From: Fulvia fulva | Lineage: Eukaryota; Ascomycota; Dothideomycetes; Mycosphaerellales; Mycosphaerellaceae | Assembly (NCBI RefSeq): GCF_020509005.1 | Contig: NC_063012.1 | Span: 4,836,001 to 4,900,000 of the forward strand | Reading direction: 5' to 3' | DNA: 64,000 nt | In this document: piece after piece, positions 22,149-33,231 of the stretch | Position numbering within the stretch: position 1 is the stretch's first letter | Layout of the letters: every line of letters starts with the position of its first letter | Notes under the pieces: generated by a model | Told to the model about the DNA's origin: nothing | The model's database searches: none | The model's input: the letters and a program-made list of their open reading frames with translations, nothing else | Translations under genes and position numbers: made by a program

Positions 22149-23588
22149 CTACTTTCGTCCCAACTTGCTGAAGCGCTTCAGCCTACCGGACTCCGAGGCG
22201 ACCTTGGTGTGCTTGATGCTCTCCATCGGAGGCTCAAACATTTCCCATGGTAGTACCTCGTTCTTTTCGCTCGGTTTCACGGCTGCGGCCGGATTGACCT
22301 TCTGGGTAGGTGCAGAACCAGGCGTTTCCGAACCACGAGACGGGCGTGAAATGTTGCGGACCACAGTATTGTCTACGACTGACACACCATCGTTTGTCGA
22401 AGCTGCTTCTTGTATTGCAGGCATAGTGGCACCCATGTGACTGGATAGCGAACGACCAGATGCTTTTTCAGATAGCGTGGCAGGAGGACTCAAGATGTCG
22501 ATGCCAGGTACCTGTCCGACTACGGTTTCGCAGTCCGTCGTCCAGAAGTTTCCATAACCATGAGGAGATGTTGAGATCAACAGAGCAGGTGATTGTGCAC
22601 GTGTACTATGGTTCAGGGTTGGACTGACAGCGTCAAAAGCAGGTGTTCGCGGGGAGGCCTCTGGTGATGTGGCCGAACCGCTAGTGTAATCACGCTCCTG
22701 AATGTTGGGAACATCGGGCAGATCGAATTCGAAGGCGTCGTCCTGCGAGTCGAGCCTGAGAGCACTTGGAGGTGTTGGTGGGTGCAGGGCTCTCTGTGCT
22801 CGCATGTCGACCGACAGCTGACCTTGTGTATGCCCGAGGGCGGGAATTGTAACGCTCGACATCGTCGATGACAATCTGGAGGTGACGCTGTCATCTCGTC
22901 TTCCGGACGTCACTTGTCCTTCTCCAGCCGTCACTCGAGTCTTGTCCTCAGACTGCCGCACAGCAGGCTTGCTTGACAACGAACCATAAGACCGACGTGG
23001 TGCATCCCCACTGATGTTTGAGGCGAACGAAGTGACAGAACTTCGCTTGGCTCTTTCCCTTTCTCTTTCCCTATCCTTGTCGAACTTACGCTTGGTGGAG
23101 TCGGGTAGGCCGTCCCACTTGCTGTTGACCTTGGGTACGTGATCGGGCAACTTCTGAGACGAGACACCTGGAAGTATGACACCGTCCGACTTGAGGTTCT
23201 TCTGGGCAGCTTTCCTCCTCTCCTGTTCGGCAAAATCCTCCAGCGCTGATGTCGACGGCTCTTTAAGAGTGAGAAAGCCAAGCACACCAGCACTCTTCTT
23301 CTTGGCTGCTTGTCGCCCGCTCTGCTGAAGCTCCACTACGTTGACAGCCTTTGACTGCCGTCGGCGGTGCTGGTGATCGGGTTGCAATGACTGGGTGCTG
23401 TTCTGTCTTGAATGACTGGCGCCGGGACGTCCAGCATCGGTCCGTGACGGTGCTTCGCTGTTGCTCTGCCCACTCGACCATGCACTCTCAGTGACTACAA
23501 CTGGCGAACGGTTCCTGACCGCCAATCTAGGAAAGCGTCGAGCATGGGCACCAGTCAGGTCCAACGGATTCGACCTTGCATCAGACAT
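22149..23588 (-). CDS. Conserved disordered protein, unknown function
   Basis: A single-exon 479-residue frame rich in Ser, Thr, Pro and charged residues, with no membrane segment. A short ordered-looking block at about residues 90-140 (VLGFLTLKEPSTSALEDFAE followed by a basic QERRKAAQK helix) and a basic DRERERERAKR stretch are the most distinctive parts. The C-terminus has LPWEMFEPP and a Lys/Arg-rich end. This type recurs in Dothideomycetes as an uncharacterised protein. I cannot assign a function. It is convergent with the P450 across 235 bp. Confidence 0.7.
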   Translation of the reverse strand: MSDARSNPLDLTGAHARRFPRLAVRNRSPVVVTESAWSSGQSNSEAPSRTDAGRPGASHSRQNSTQSLQPDHQHRRRQSKAVNVVELQQSGRQAAKKKSAGVLGFLTLKEPSTSALEDFAEQERRKAAQKNLKSDGVILPGVSSQKLPDHVPKVNSKWDGLPDSTKRKFDKDRERERERAKRSSVTSFASNISGDAPRRSYGSLSSKPAVRQSEDKTRVTAGEGQVTSGRRDDSVTSRLSSTMSSVTIPALGHTQGQLSVDMRAQRALHPPTPPSALRLDSQDDAFEFDLPDVPNIQERDYTSGSATSPEASPRTPAFDAVSPTLNHSTRAQSPALLISTSPHGYGNFWTTDCETVVGQVPGIDILSPPATLSEKASGRSLSSHMGATMPAIQEAASTNDGVSVVDNTVVRNISRPSRGSETPGSAPTQKVNPAAAVKPSEKNEVLPWEMFEPPMESIKHTKVASESGRLKRFSKLGRK

Positions 23589-26346
23589 GATGAGATGCTG
23601 CGAATAGCGTTAGCGAAGAACAAACGACGATCGCCGTTGACTGCTGAGTCCGGTCCCGACGTACAGAGTGCAGGGTAGGCACGTGGACATCGCGTGGTCT
23701 CTCTGTGACCAACATTCCAGCTGCAGTGAAGAATTGGGGAAGATGAGACGGTACGTGCACGTGCAAAGAGGTGACGGATGTGTGAAGAGCAAAGTAGGCC
23801 AGGCAGATATAAGCAACGCAGACGGACCTGTGAGTTGTCGGCTGCAAAGACGCAGGGTAGCAGTCCGTTGGCATTGCCTTCGGCGCCGTGTCCTGGTCGT
23901 TCGCACAGCTGAAGATGGGCCTCGTCCTTCATACCCGGACGACTGTGCCGCTGGCGTCGTCAGATGGGGAGTGCAGTGCCTTAGAGTGGTCGTTGGCGCC
24001 GACGCTCAGGTCACAAAGAGGCGGCCACGGGCAAGAACGCTGGAACGTGGTGATGAGCGGCGAACCTCGTGGCCGGCTGAAGATACTTTGGTTCGCCCCT
24101 TCCTTCTGGAGTGCTGATTCGACCGCTCTGCAGCGTTCGGCGACGCTAGGCGTTGGCTTTCTTGGAGGGCGCAGCCACGTGGGAATCGGATCGAGTCTAG
24201 AAAGCAGATGGTCCCGCCGTCTAAGTCTGAACGCAGAAAAGTAACGACCACAAAGGAAAACTTAAACAGACCGCAAGTATGTGGGAAGAGGTCGTCGCTT
24301 GCTGCAAGAGATACAGTGCCGTGTGAGGAAGTTGTGTATCAGGACTTGGCGTCCGTGAGAGGAGGATGGGCGTTGCGCATGAAGTCGCTCTCGCACCTGC
24401 CCACCTTCCGTCTTGAAACGGTAGAATCGAGGACGATCACACATCCTTGACGACATGCATGGCAATCGCGCGCATCCAAGCTGGCGATGGTTCTTGCTTT
24501 TGCGATGTCTGCCTCGCGAGCAGGCCATGCATGCTGACAAAGCCCAGGACGAGGGCTTGTGAAAAACATGGGAGATCCGAAGCGAAAAGCTGGGAAAGCG
24601 CTGTCGGCTTCGGCACGTCGCCAAGCATCCTGCAGGGGTCTCGTTCAGTAGCAAGTGGTAGGAATGCTGCAGGCCATGATACAACCACACCCAGCTCCTA
24701 AGCACGACTCGCTTTACTTTGGCGATCGAACGACAGGACACCATGAACGAAGCGCACTGACACCAACTCAGCAAGTGAAAGGAGATATGTGTAGCCTCTC
24801 GCGCACATGGTTGACACCTGACACATCGTGAGGCGTGCGGCGTTCAGTCTTGACTGCTCCGTACTACCTGTCAGTCGGCTATCGAAACGAGACGGCCTGC
24901 TGCGCTCGCTCTACGGGTACATGCAGAAGGCCGGCGCTGCAACCATCGACTGCTCTCGAGAATATTGAGGGCATGAATCCGAGTGTTTATCTCCGAACCA
25001 GACACCGGGAGCGAACGAACAACGGTGGGGTCTACGCCTAGCATGAAGAAGAGGAGGGTCCTGAGACCGTCTGAGGAGGAGAGCGAGCTCGGTGTGCCCT
25101 CTGCACAGGCATGACTGAGAGTCGGATCTGGCGTTGTATGGCTTGAGGTGACTGTGGCCTTCGGCAACGAGTGGTTACCATTACCGTACCCTCTGCGGTG
25201 AAAGGCAAGCTGTCAAGAGTCGTGGAGAAAGATATATTCGTCTCAAATATCACGCTAGCTCTGCAGTCATGGAGCGACTGGTGGGAAAGGCCTCGTGTTA
25301 TGCAACATCGCTATACACTGTCGAGGAGCGCAGGTAAGCCGTTTCGATCAGGACATTTCTAGCCGGTGCTCACTTCTTGTGGGTCATGTAGACTGGTGTA
25401 GGCGAATCTTCGATGGGAACTTGGCGGACGCCGCAACTAATCCCCCTTCTAAGCATAGCCAATGCTGCGGGTTTGTCTTGAATATCGATGCGTACCTAGG
25501 TAAGCCTCTGTTCAACTTGCATCTCCGAGTGAAGCTCAATCTGTATGAGCATTTTGGGCGGTCTTTGCGTATGATACACGCTGGCTATTGGTCACGAGAC
25601 AGCGGCATTGCCAACGTGCATGCGCCGTCACTGTACGTCCACTTGTGGTATGCATAGATAGTATATCCGCGAACGATATTGCCACTGTCGACGCTGACTA
25701 CCTTTACGGTATGTGGTGCCACCACGGGCACATCGATAACCAGACTTGTCGGGCAACATCTCAAGGGCACGATCACGTCTAAGGTTTCGGATGGCAGCCG
25801 GAAGCTGGAGACGCCCGAGCGTTCCTGCGTCAGCGTTCTCGGGCGCGACACGCGACGTTCTTGCTACTGCCGCGAACATCTGAGCGCAACGGTAGAGCAC
25901 TGTAGGTGCGCTTGACCGTCAGCTGTCTCAATACCATTGCGCCCCTCGTCAGGCACGCTTCCACAGCAGGTCTTGTCATTCATCTGCACGCGACAGTTCC
26001 CTCTAGCGTCGAAACAGCGGCGGTGATCAATGTGGGGTACATGCGGGCTAGGCTGTGAAAGGAAGGGTATCGTGAGACAAAGCTCGAGAGCCGGCTTACA
26101 CCTCACTGATGGGAGCTCGTGATCATGGTCACGCGTTGCCCCGCCTCGTTGATGAGCTCCCTCTCCTCTCCTTGATCTCTCCCACACAGCTCTCTCTCTC
26201 TCCTTTCTCCCACGCATCAAGCCTGTTCCTGACTGACAGCAGCGTATCCATCAATTCGTCAATCCGTCAAGCTACAGCCAACCTCCAGAGCTCGTTGAGT
26301 GCAAGCACAGCTTCACCTCACATACCATACTCATCAAACAACCACA
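23589..26346. other. Gene-poor 2.8-kb intergenic region
   Basis: Non-RIP DNA with several mutually overlapping short open frames but no recognisable domain, splice-consistent gene or tRNA that I could find. A CT-rich tract at about 26160-26215 lies just upstream of the DUF6699-like gene and is a plausible promoter element. Confidence 0.45.
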
Positions 26347-27097
26347 ATGGCCGCAGAAGTAGCAGAACAGCCTTCCCTCAGCAAGGTCGACTCCGCCGTC
26401 GATGACGAAGCTCCAGCCTCACCAGCCGACAGCAAGGTCAAGCACCGAAGAACCAGCAGTACCGTCACTGGTGTCTTCAAGATCGAAGACCTTGGTCCGT
26501 GTGAAGTCGCCCTCATAACCCCGCTCCAAGGCTGACAATGCTACCACAGAGAAGGAAGGCGTAGAGCTCAAGATCGCCCCAGAGACCCAGAAGCTCAACT
26601 GGTAAGTGATATCGCGCCTTCCCTTCGGTGACCAGTGCTCCTGCCACTACGCTACGCCTGGCAACCTGCTCGCTGCGCTCAGACTAATGGCTCGCCAGGA
26701 AGGTGAACACTTCACCAGCGACCGTAGACGACAAGGATGTCCTCAAGAAACTCCTGACCACCCCACCCATCAAGAAGATTGACCTACACTGGCCCTTGGG
26801 CCTCGAGGTGACAGCCCGCAACCTCAAGGGCGTCACAATCAAGGACGCACTGGATGCGATCTACAAGCAGTACAAGAAGAAGGTGAGGCATCATCATCTC
26901 CCTCCAACAGCTCCCGAGCAGCCCAACTGACAGTGCAATCACAGGCCGATGATGAAATAAGCGACCCCTACCTCGCAGGTTTCGAGTGGGACAAGGAAGA
27001 GTGCTACACACGATTCGTCGTGCACCAGAAGAAGAACGGCGAGGCACCATCCGGTGGCGGCGGCAAGAAGAAGAAGGGCAAGAGCGAGGATGCATGA
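26347..27097 (+). CDS. DUF6699-like small protein
   Basis: Four exons: 26347-26494, 26550-26601, 26699-26882 and 26945-27097 (178 residues). All junctions keep frame and two carry CTGAC/CTAAT-type branch sites. The N-terminus is disordered. The core starts LNWKVNTSPATVDD and runs through WPLGLEVTARNLKGVTIKDA to FEWDKEECYTRFVV. This matches the fungal DUF6699 layout (a W-x-V-x..P-A start, then a V-T-v-x-D-v-l-x-a-I-Y helix). The C-terminus is Gly then Lys-rich. Biochemical role is unknown. The first donor is GTCCGT, an unusual hexamer. Confidence 0.8.
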
Positions 27098-27550
27098 TAA
27101 GCCCTTCAAAAGGAACATCGCTAGGCCGGACCGCCATCACTGTCACTCGCTTTTGTGTGGTCGGAGTCCATCAGGCGTAGTTGGTATTTGCTCAGTATAG
27201 AGCGGCAGGAAGGCACAGGAAGCACCTGCTAGGTAGTGTACTGGTAGAAGCGTGCTCTCTTTGATAGAGAGGCTCAATGAACATGAAACCACTCTTGAAG
27301 TCTTGAGCTCTATACCTACGTGCGTTCTGCCTGTAAGATGCAACTGAGAATACAAGAGCCATGCTACCCGATCAACATGTAAGCCACACAGTTGGGGTAC
27401 ATGATCGAAGCAAATAAACGCCGATGCTGGTGAGGATGAGTCGGATGCTCTAGTGACGCCATCCACTGTAAGTCCGATGACCGCTCCTTGCTATGCGGGA
27501 ATTGTAAGATACATAATCGTAAAGGTCTCGGAAAAGCCATCGTGAAGTGC
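27098..27550. other. Convergent intergenic region
   Basis: About 450 bp between the convergent DUF6699-like and methyltransferase genes. No gene was seen. It should contain both 3' ends. Confidence 0.5.
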
Positions 27551-28810
27551 TCATGACAGGTCAGACTTCGCGATCGCGTCCTGAAGAACCCCACCAGCGT
27601 CAACGGTCGACTGTGCTTGGCTGTTCACGGCTGTATCGGAGCTTGCCGGGGTAGGGACTGGAAGTGCACTCTCCGAAGATGCTGTTGTGTCGGTTGCGGC
27701 AGGCTTAACAGCCAGCCAGTGATGAGTCGTAGTGATGAGTCGAGCGCGATCAGCCTCAATAAAGGCATCGCAGTCTTGAGTGAGTCGATTGAAGAGTGTC
27801 TTGAAGTGCTGAGGCAAAAGCCCCAGTCGCACAAGGCCTAACACTGTCCGCTTAGCCGCACAAAAGTAGCCATCGGCCTGCTCGATGAGTGGCGCTTGGA
27901 GGCCATCGACACTGGCATTGTTGGACGCGAGGATATGGAAGCCTGCTGTCTGAAGTGCATGCTGCAGACTTTCCGGAGTGGGCGTGCCCACAGCTCCAAT
28001 CAGAGGCTTGATTCGCTTCATCAGTCCCTGATGTCGTGCATTCGTAGAATCAAACGCCGGCAATTTTGCCCAGTCCAACAATGAGACTCTTGCACCAGGC
28101 CTTAGGACTCGAAAGAGTTCTTGGCAAAGTTTTTCGTGGTCCTTGGCCAGACTGAAAGCCTGGATTTCGTAGAAGCCATCAAAATGGTTGTCCGGCAGGG
28201 GCAGTGGTAAATCGTTGAAGTCGGCTCGGATGAACGTGTTGGACAGATGCAACTGTTTGTTGTACAGTCTGGCGCTTGCAACTTGATCGGCATCAATATT
28301 GAGCCCAGTAACTTCAGCTCCGGTGACTCTTGATATGTGTGCTGCAACTAGGCCTCTCCCACACCCTAGATCCAAGACCTTGGCGTTCGCGGGAAGAAGT
28401 AGCTCTTTGGCGATGCTCTCTTCATACAGAATTTGGTTGTCTAGTATGCTTGCAGTCAGGTCCATGGCCGGGGGAATATACATCTTTTCCACGTGTCCAA
28501 TCGCACACAAGTGATTCAGCACACTGTAGTAATCTGCTAGGCACTGGCCGACCCTCTCCGGGTAGTTTTGTCCCAGGGCAGCAAGCATTGACTTCTCATC
28601 AGCCCAGTCAAGGTCGTATATCTTGTACGAGTTCATGAAGTTATCAACTTGCTCTGGTGTCAAGCCTCTCAAGACTCGAAGCGATCGAATGACTGTCTTT
28701 ATGCGCCGCGATGTTTGGTTGCCTCGCGACTTCTTGCTGAGGTCTAGACTGTGTGGCGGCACATGTACCTCGCTGTCCTGTGTGGCCATGATTTCTGTCG
28801 TCGATTCCAC
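27551..28810 (-). CDS. SAM-dependent methyltransferase, sterol-24-C-methyltransferase-like
   Basis: A single-exon 419-residue frame. Class I methyltransferase motif I is VLDLGCGRGLVAAHIS (about residue 145), followed by motif II GLNIDADQV, motif III-like FNDLPLPLPDNHFDGFYEIQA and motif IV LRPGARVSLLDW. The order and the E-I-Q-A segment resemble Erg6/SMT-type enzymes, which transfer methyl from S-adenosylmethionine to a carbon of sterols or related lipids. The long N-terminus (about 130 residues) and Ser/Thr-rich tail exceed Erg6's usual length, so it is probably a paralogue with another substrate. It has no transmembrane segment. It is the last intact gene before the right repeat block. Confidence 0.82.
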   Translation of the reverse strand: MESTTEIMATQDSEVHVPPHSLDLSKKSRGNQTSRRIKTVIRSLRVLRGLTPEQVDNFMNSYKIYDLDWADEKSMLAALGQNYPERVGQCLADYYSVLNHLCAIGHVEKMYIPPAMDLTASILDNQILYEESIAKELLLPANAKVLDLGCGRGLVAAHISRVTGAEVTGLNIDADQVASARLYNKQLHLSNTFIRADFNDLPLPLPDNHFDGFYEIQAFSLAKDHEKLCQELFRVLRPGARVSLLDWAKLPAFDSTNARHQGLMKRIKPLIGAVGTPTPESLQHALQTAGFHILASNNASVDGLQAPLIEQADGYFCAAKRTVLGLVRLGLLPQHFKTLFNRLTQDCDAFIEADRARLITTTHHWLAVKPAATDTTASSESALPVPTPASSDTAVNSQAQSTVDAGGVLQDAIAKSDLS

Positions 28811-29884
28811 GCTGCTACCGGCCGTATGGTTGCAAGATAGGTCAAAGTGGTTTCTGGAGTCACAGGCGCTCTAAGGAGAGCTGCGACCTGTACAAGTGAC
28901 GGCCGCAGACAGGAGCGAAGGAACAGTGGAAGTTAGTCGACAGACAAGGGTTCATGTTTCAATAGAAATCCCGGGCGAAATTTCTTGTTTGTTACTTTAC
29001 TTACCCTTCGACAGTGTGACCGGGTTTCAGCTCACATGCCGCTCAGCTGTGTGTCAAACGCGAGGCTCGCTGTTCCTGCCAACGACGGATGACGAACAAG
29101 CCGGGGGCATCACGTGTACATGTAGGCCGCGTGGTATGATGACACCGCTCAGCAGTACATGATACTGTGCATGTATGCCACACTTGCTGTTGTGCTGGTG
29201 CGCAAACAAAGCCATGACTCAGCGCCAGCAGAGGAAAGGCTCCCGGGTCCGCCTTGCACGTCCAAGATCGAAAGGCTGTTGGCAGGCACGGGCTGCTTGA
29301 CAGTCATAGTGTGCACCAGTATTGACCAGCTGGCAGCTTGCTGTGCGGCTCGAGGCAATGTCCAGGTTCATGCAAACCCATGTCGTCGTCTTGCAGGCTG
29401 CGTGCGCGCGACACGATCCAATCATGACAGAGCCGCACGCACGCCGACCGAGTCCAAGAAAGATGCAGGATGAGCAGAATCAGCACGAGTCTGCATCCGC
29501 TGTCGCTTCTGGACGCAAAGGTGAGTTGCTGACAAAAGTGATTGCGGACTTTTCCGTGCGAGAAGCAATCGGTTTGGTTGGCGATCGGGGGTCTCGAGGG
29601 CAGGTGTGATGTTGCTTTGCTTGCGACGGCCTGGCGGTACGTACATGTACTTGCTCAGCAGACGTAGTATTTCTTGATGGGCCCACCTGGCAACGTCGAT
29701 GGCAGGACACCCTCCACTCCTTGACTCCTTCCGGTAGCTGTTCGAAAATGCTTGCGCTAGCACGCGTGACCACATGATCGCGATCGACACCGATCTGCCT
29801 TAGCGGGGTCCGGGCTAGGGTTGAGCTGATTATCAACCGTGGTGTGTCAGTTGAGCGTTCTATACTACTACTGGACAATGCAAC
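28811..29884. other. Intergenic region up to the right repeat block
   Basis: About 1.07 kb of non-RIP DNA, including the promoter of the minus-strand methyltransferase. No gene is supportable. Composition switches to CA/TG-depleted DNA at about 29885. Confidence 0.5.
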
Positions 29885-30101
29885 ACGATAGCAGATATTT
29901 CTCGTATTATTAGATATATATGATTAGCAGGTTCTTTAGTTGAATCGCTAGATAGCGGTTAATAGGTATTATAGATAAGTCTACTAGCTACTAAAGCCGG
30001 ATTAAGCTACTAAGACCTACCTTAGTTACTAATACTAATTAAATCGCTACGCTAAGCCTATTAGATATCGCCCTACCCTACTATACTATACTATACGATT
30101 A
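29885..30101. repeat. RIP-degraded unclassified repeat
   Basis: CA/TG-depleted, TA-rich DNA without a readable frame, between the gene island and the first LINE tail. Confidence 0.45.
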
Positions 30102-30666
30102 TATAGATAGATAGATATTTCATTAAGCTATTATAGTGCCCTTCGGCCTATATAGCTATACTATCTTGTTTTCGTATATATAGAGGGGAAACCGTATTAG
30201 TAAAAACCCCTCCTCCTTCCCGCCTGTCTTTTTCTCCTAGTTATCGTCTTAGATTTCCCTTATTAGAGGTACGCTAGTGTTATAGGCCTACCCTAATAAC
30301 TACCCTATCTATAACCCCCCTAGCTTCTGCCTCTTATCTATCTACTCCTCCGTCTTACTAGCGAGGCTAAACTACTAGAGGTATCCCTACTATAGTATCT
30401 ACTAAGAGATTCGGCGAATATTACCCTTATCCCTAATAATTGACTTATAGTCTCTCCTTCCCGCTTAGTACCTCTAATTTCCCCTGCCTCTCGCCTACTA
30501 CGGGTACCGTAGTAGTATATATTCTAGGTTTTACGATAGGTGGCTACACTAGTAGGCTAGGCTATAGATGTCTAGTACGCGTCTCCTAAATAGGTAGGCC
30601 CTTAATCTAATATATTCGGACCTAATTTAGATTACTATACTTGCTTCGGCCCTTATTAGGTCCCTA
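30102..30666 (-). mobile_element. Second 3'-end copy of the LINE at 30667 (tandem unit 1)
   Basis: A 565-bp near-copy of the adjoining segment 30667-31231 in the same orientation. It starts with the same GATAGATAGATA simple-repeat tail and ends at the ..AGGTCCCTATA junction. It corresponds to the C-terminal coding end plus 3' UTR of the LINE. A 5'-truncated LINE inserted at the GATA tail of the older copy would give exactly this structure. Tandem duplication is the alternative. Confidence 0.75.
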
Positions 30667-32911
30667 TATAGATAGATAGATATTTCATTAAGCTGTTGTA
30701 GTGCCCTTTAGCCTATACAGCTATACTATCTTGTTTTCGTATATATAGAGGGGAAACCGTATTAGTAAAAACCCCTCCTCCTTCCCGCCTATCTTTTTCT
30801 CCTAGTTATCGTCTTAGATTTCCCTTATTAGAGGTACGCTAGTGTTATAGGCCTACCCTAATAACTACCCTATCTACAACCCCCTAGCTTCCGCCTCTTG
30901 TCTATCCACTCCTCTGTCTCGCTAGTAAGGCTAAACTACTAGAGGTATCCCTACTATAGTATCTACCGAGAGATTCGGCGAATGTTACCTTTGTCCCTAA
31001 TAATTGACTTATAGTCTCTCCTTCCCGCTTAGTGCCTCCAATTTCCCCTACCTCTCGCCTACTACGAGCATCGTAGTAGTATATGTTCTAGGTTTTACGA
31101 TAGGTAGCTATACTAGTAGGCTAGGCTATAGATGTCTAGTACGCGTCTCCTAAATAGGTAGGCCCTTAATCTAATATGTTCGGACCTAATTTAGATCGCT
31201 ATACTTGCTTCGGCCCTTGTCAGGTCCCTATATAGCTAGTAATTGTGTCTCTAGAAGGCTCGGAGCGCTATCGGGCCTATTGTCTTAGGGGGCTTCCTTT
31301 TCTAGTCCTACTCCTATAGGTAGCTCGCTATCTATTCCGCTAGGCTTTAGGTCTTAGCCTTGCTCCCGCCGGCCTAGCGAGTCCTACGCTCCTCCTCTTT
31401 TCGTACTAGCTATTCGGTACTTGTCTATACGGCCGTAAAGGTAGTAAGGTCATCCTCTTTTTAGCTTGTCCTATGTCCGGGCCCTCTCCGGTAGCGGCTT
31501 TCTATCTTATTCTTTGCCTCCTAGATCGTAGTTTATACTAGGTAATCTGTCGTCTTTGCCGCGTATTGAATTCTTATTCCCTAGATGTACTAGCCGATTA
31601 GTAGTGTTCCTATCTCTATTTCTACCGTACTTATTAACGTTGTCTTATATACGCCTAGTACCCTACGTAGGTTACCTACCTATATCCTATTTAGGGGTTG
31701 CTCTATCCGTTTCGGGATCGGCTTACCTACGCCTCCTATTCCCTAAATCTATGCCCTATATAACATAGCTAGTCTAATAATCGCCTTATATATTACTCTT
31801 GCCTTATCGAATGTTACTCCCTATATAGATGCCGTAAGCCTCTTTATCGAGGCTTTATTAACTTACGCTCGACTCTAGGCTTTCTTAATCTTTATATTCT
31901 AGCTTAGCTTCGGGTCGAGCCAAATCCCTAGTACTCGTAGCTCCGCTAATAGCTTAGTCTTGTAGCCTTAGATTCTTACCGCCGCCTTTATATTTTAGTA
32001 TATTCTCGCTTTACTAAAGTGTATAAGTTGGTACTTTTTAGGGGCGAACCGGGCACTATACTTCTTTGCCTACTCCTCGTATTTCTTGTGCCTATCTTTA
32101 AGGAGGCGATAGTTCTCTTCTGTCGAGTCTAACTAGGCTAGGATGTTTATGTCGTCTACGAACCCTAATACTAAGGTTTACGGAGAGGTGAGTAGGGGGT
32201 CTAGATTAGACATAAATATTAGAAACAGGATAGGGGAGAGAGTAGATCCCTAAGGTATTCTAGCCTCTACCTTTACCGGGTCGGACGTATACCTTCCTAG
32301 GACTAGGTATGTCGTCCGTTCCTAGAGAAAGGAGTAGACAAACGTCGTTACCTACTAGGGGATGCCTTCCTTCGTAGAGTATTCAGGGGTCTAGAAGGCC
32401 TTCTACTATATTAAGGGCCGGAGTAACGGCGTTTATTATTCCGCTACTTACTATATAACCGAGGTAATCTATTCCGCTACTTGATCTAGCTAAGCTATCG
32501 TCTCGAGTTCTCTATACTATAGTAGGTTCGCTATTAGGAAGCCTCTTATATTGTCCTAGCGTGCCTTCTTCTAGTTACGGCGTAGTTCGCTTACTAGCTC
32601 CTCTATCGCCTTTACCCCTAGCGTCGTTTAGATAGGGATATAGTCTAAGGAGGCTTCTAGCGCGTAGTTCGGTCGGCATTAGACTAGTCTCTCTTTAAGT
32701 TCTCGTAATAGAAAGTATAGGTCGATCGTGCTTATACTTATACGGGCCTCCTACGTCTCTATTCCCTTTGGTATTACTAAGGCCATTCCGTAGCGTACGG
32801 TTATATCTAGTAGCTTTCCCCCTAGAAACGCGTACGGGGGAGTGAATTCGAGTCCCTACTATAGGTAGTAGAGGTTAAAGTCGCTAAGGAGTACTTACTT
32901 TATGTCTTAGC
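30667..32911 (-). mobile_element. LINE (Tad-like) 3' part: endonuclease end, RT, C-terminal region (LINE-1)
   Basis: On the minus strand, stop-punctuated frames read endonuclease (VLLSDFNLY near 32880), a reverse transcriptase with FVDD-type box (near 32150) and a C-terminal zinc-finger region. Stops are mostly TAG at Trp/Gln positions, consistent with RIP. The 3' end carries a GATA/TATC simple-repeat tail. It is broken at 32911 by the chromovirus insertion. The missing upstream half lies in 40134-41494 and 48717 onward. It is the same family as the plus-strand fragment at 62440-64000. Confidence 0.85.
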
Positions 32912-33095
32912 TGTCACGGGCAGCCCGCGACCCCTCACTGTAGCTGCGTCGGCCCGGCTGAACCGCGGACCTTCTGCATCGGGTTAGCGCGGCTTGGCTT
33001 TACTTTATAACTTCGCCGCGCCTCGCGCTCCTCTTTCGTAGCTTCGTAGAACAACAACTATCTCATTCGGACCCTATGGTACGCGCGCCCTTACA
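32912..33095 (+). repeat. 5' LTR, copy 1
   Basis: 184 bp, TG..CA ends. Contains a TATA box (TTTATAA, 33004-33010). The inferred transcript start lies about 40 nt downstream near 33046. Confidence 0.93.
33004..33010 (+). promoter_or_regulatory. TATA box of LTR promoter, copy 1
   Basis: TTTATAA inside the 5' LTR. Its spacing to the GTAGAACAA segment (33046-33054) suits transcription starting there. The same core (TATA then CTCGCGCTCCTCTTTC) is kept in the degraded LTR at 3540-3660. Confidence 0.6.
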
Positions 33096-33097
33096 GT

Positions 33098-33106
33098 TTG
33101 TTCTAC
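33098..33106 (+). other. Self-priming primer-binding site, copy 1
   Basis: TTGTTCTAC, 3 nt past the 5' LTR, is exactly complementary to GTAGAACAA at 33046-33054 in the LTR, near the predicted RNA 5' end. In the Tf1/sushi group of Ty3 elements the RNA 5' end folds back to prime minus-strand DNA. No tRNA-Met-type TGGTA.. site is seen. Confidence 0.6.
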
Positions 33107-33231
33107 CTTACTACCCAGATCGCGGATCTAGGTAAGGGACGCGTAACAACAGGAACAGACAGAACCGCAGAACTCGAGAACGCGCAGAGCCGCATCAGAA
33201 CACAGAACACGGTAAGGCGCACAGCGCGCAG

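Noticed and set aside
24262..24774. 170-codon minus-strand open frame
   Set aside because: No recognisable domain, overlaps other frames, odd Cys/Arg/Ser composition typical of non-coding DNA.
25295..25657. 120-codon plus-strand open frame
   Set aside because: No domain, splice partner or start context to support a gene.
26347..27097. Ribosomal protein eL22-like small Lys-rich protein
   Set aside because: The Lys-rich tail suggested it, but the core (LNWKV..PAT, VTIKDALDAIY) fits the DUF6699 layout and lacks eL22 motifs.
31556..31768. Short plus-strand membrane-like open frame and similar ones at 55211 and 57064
   Set aside because: Antisense to RIP-degraded LINE coding sequence. Open by chance because RIP stops fall on the other strand.
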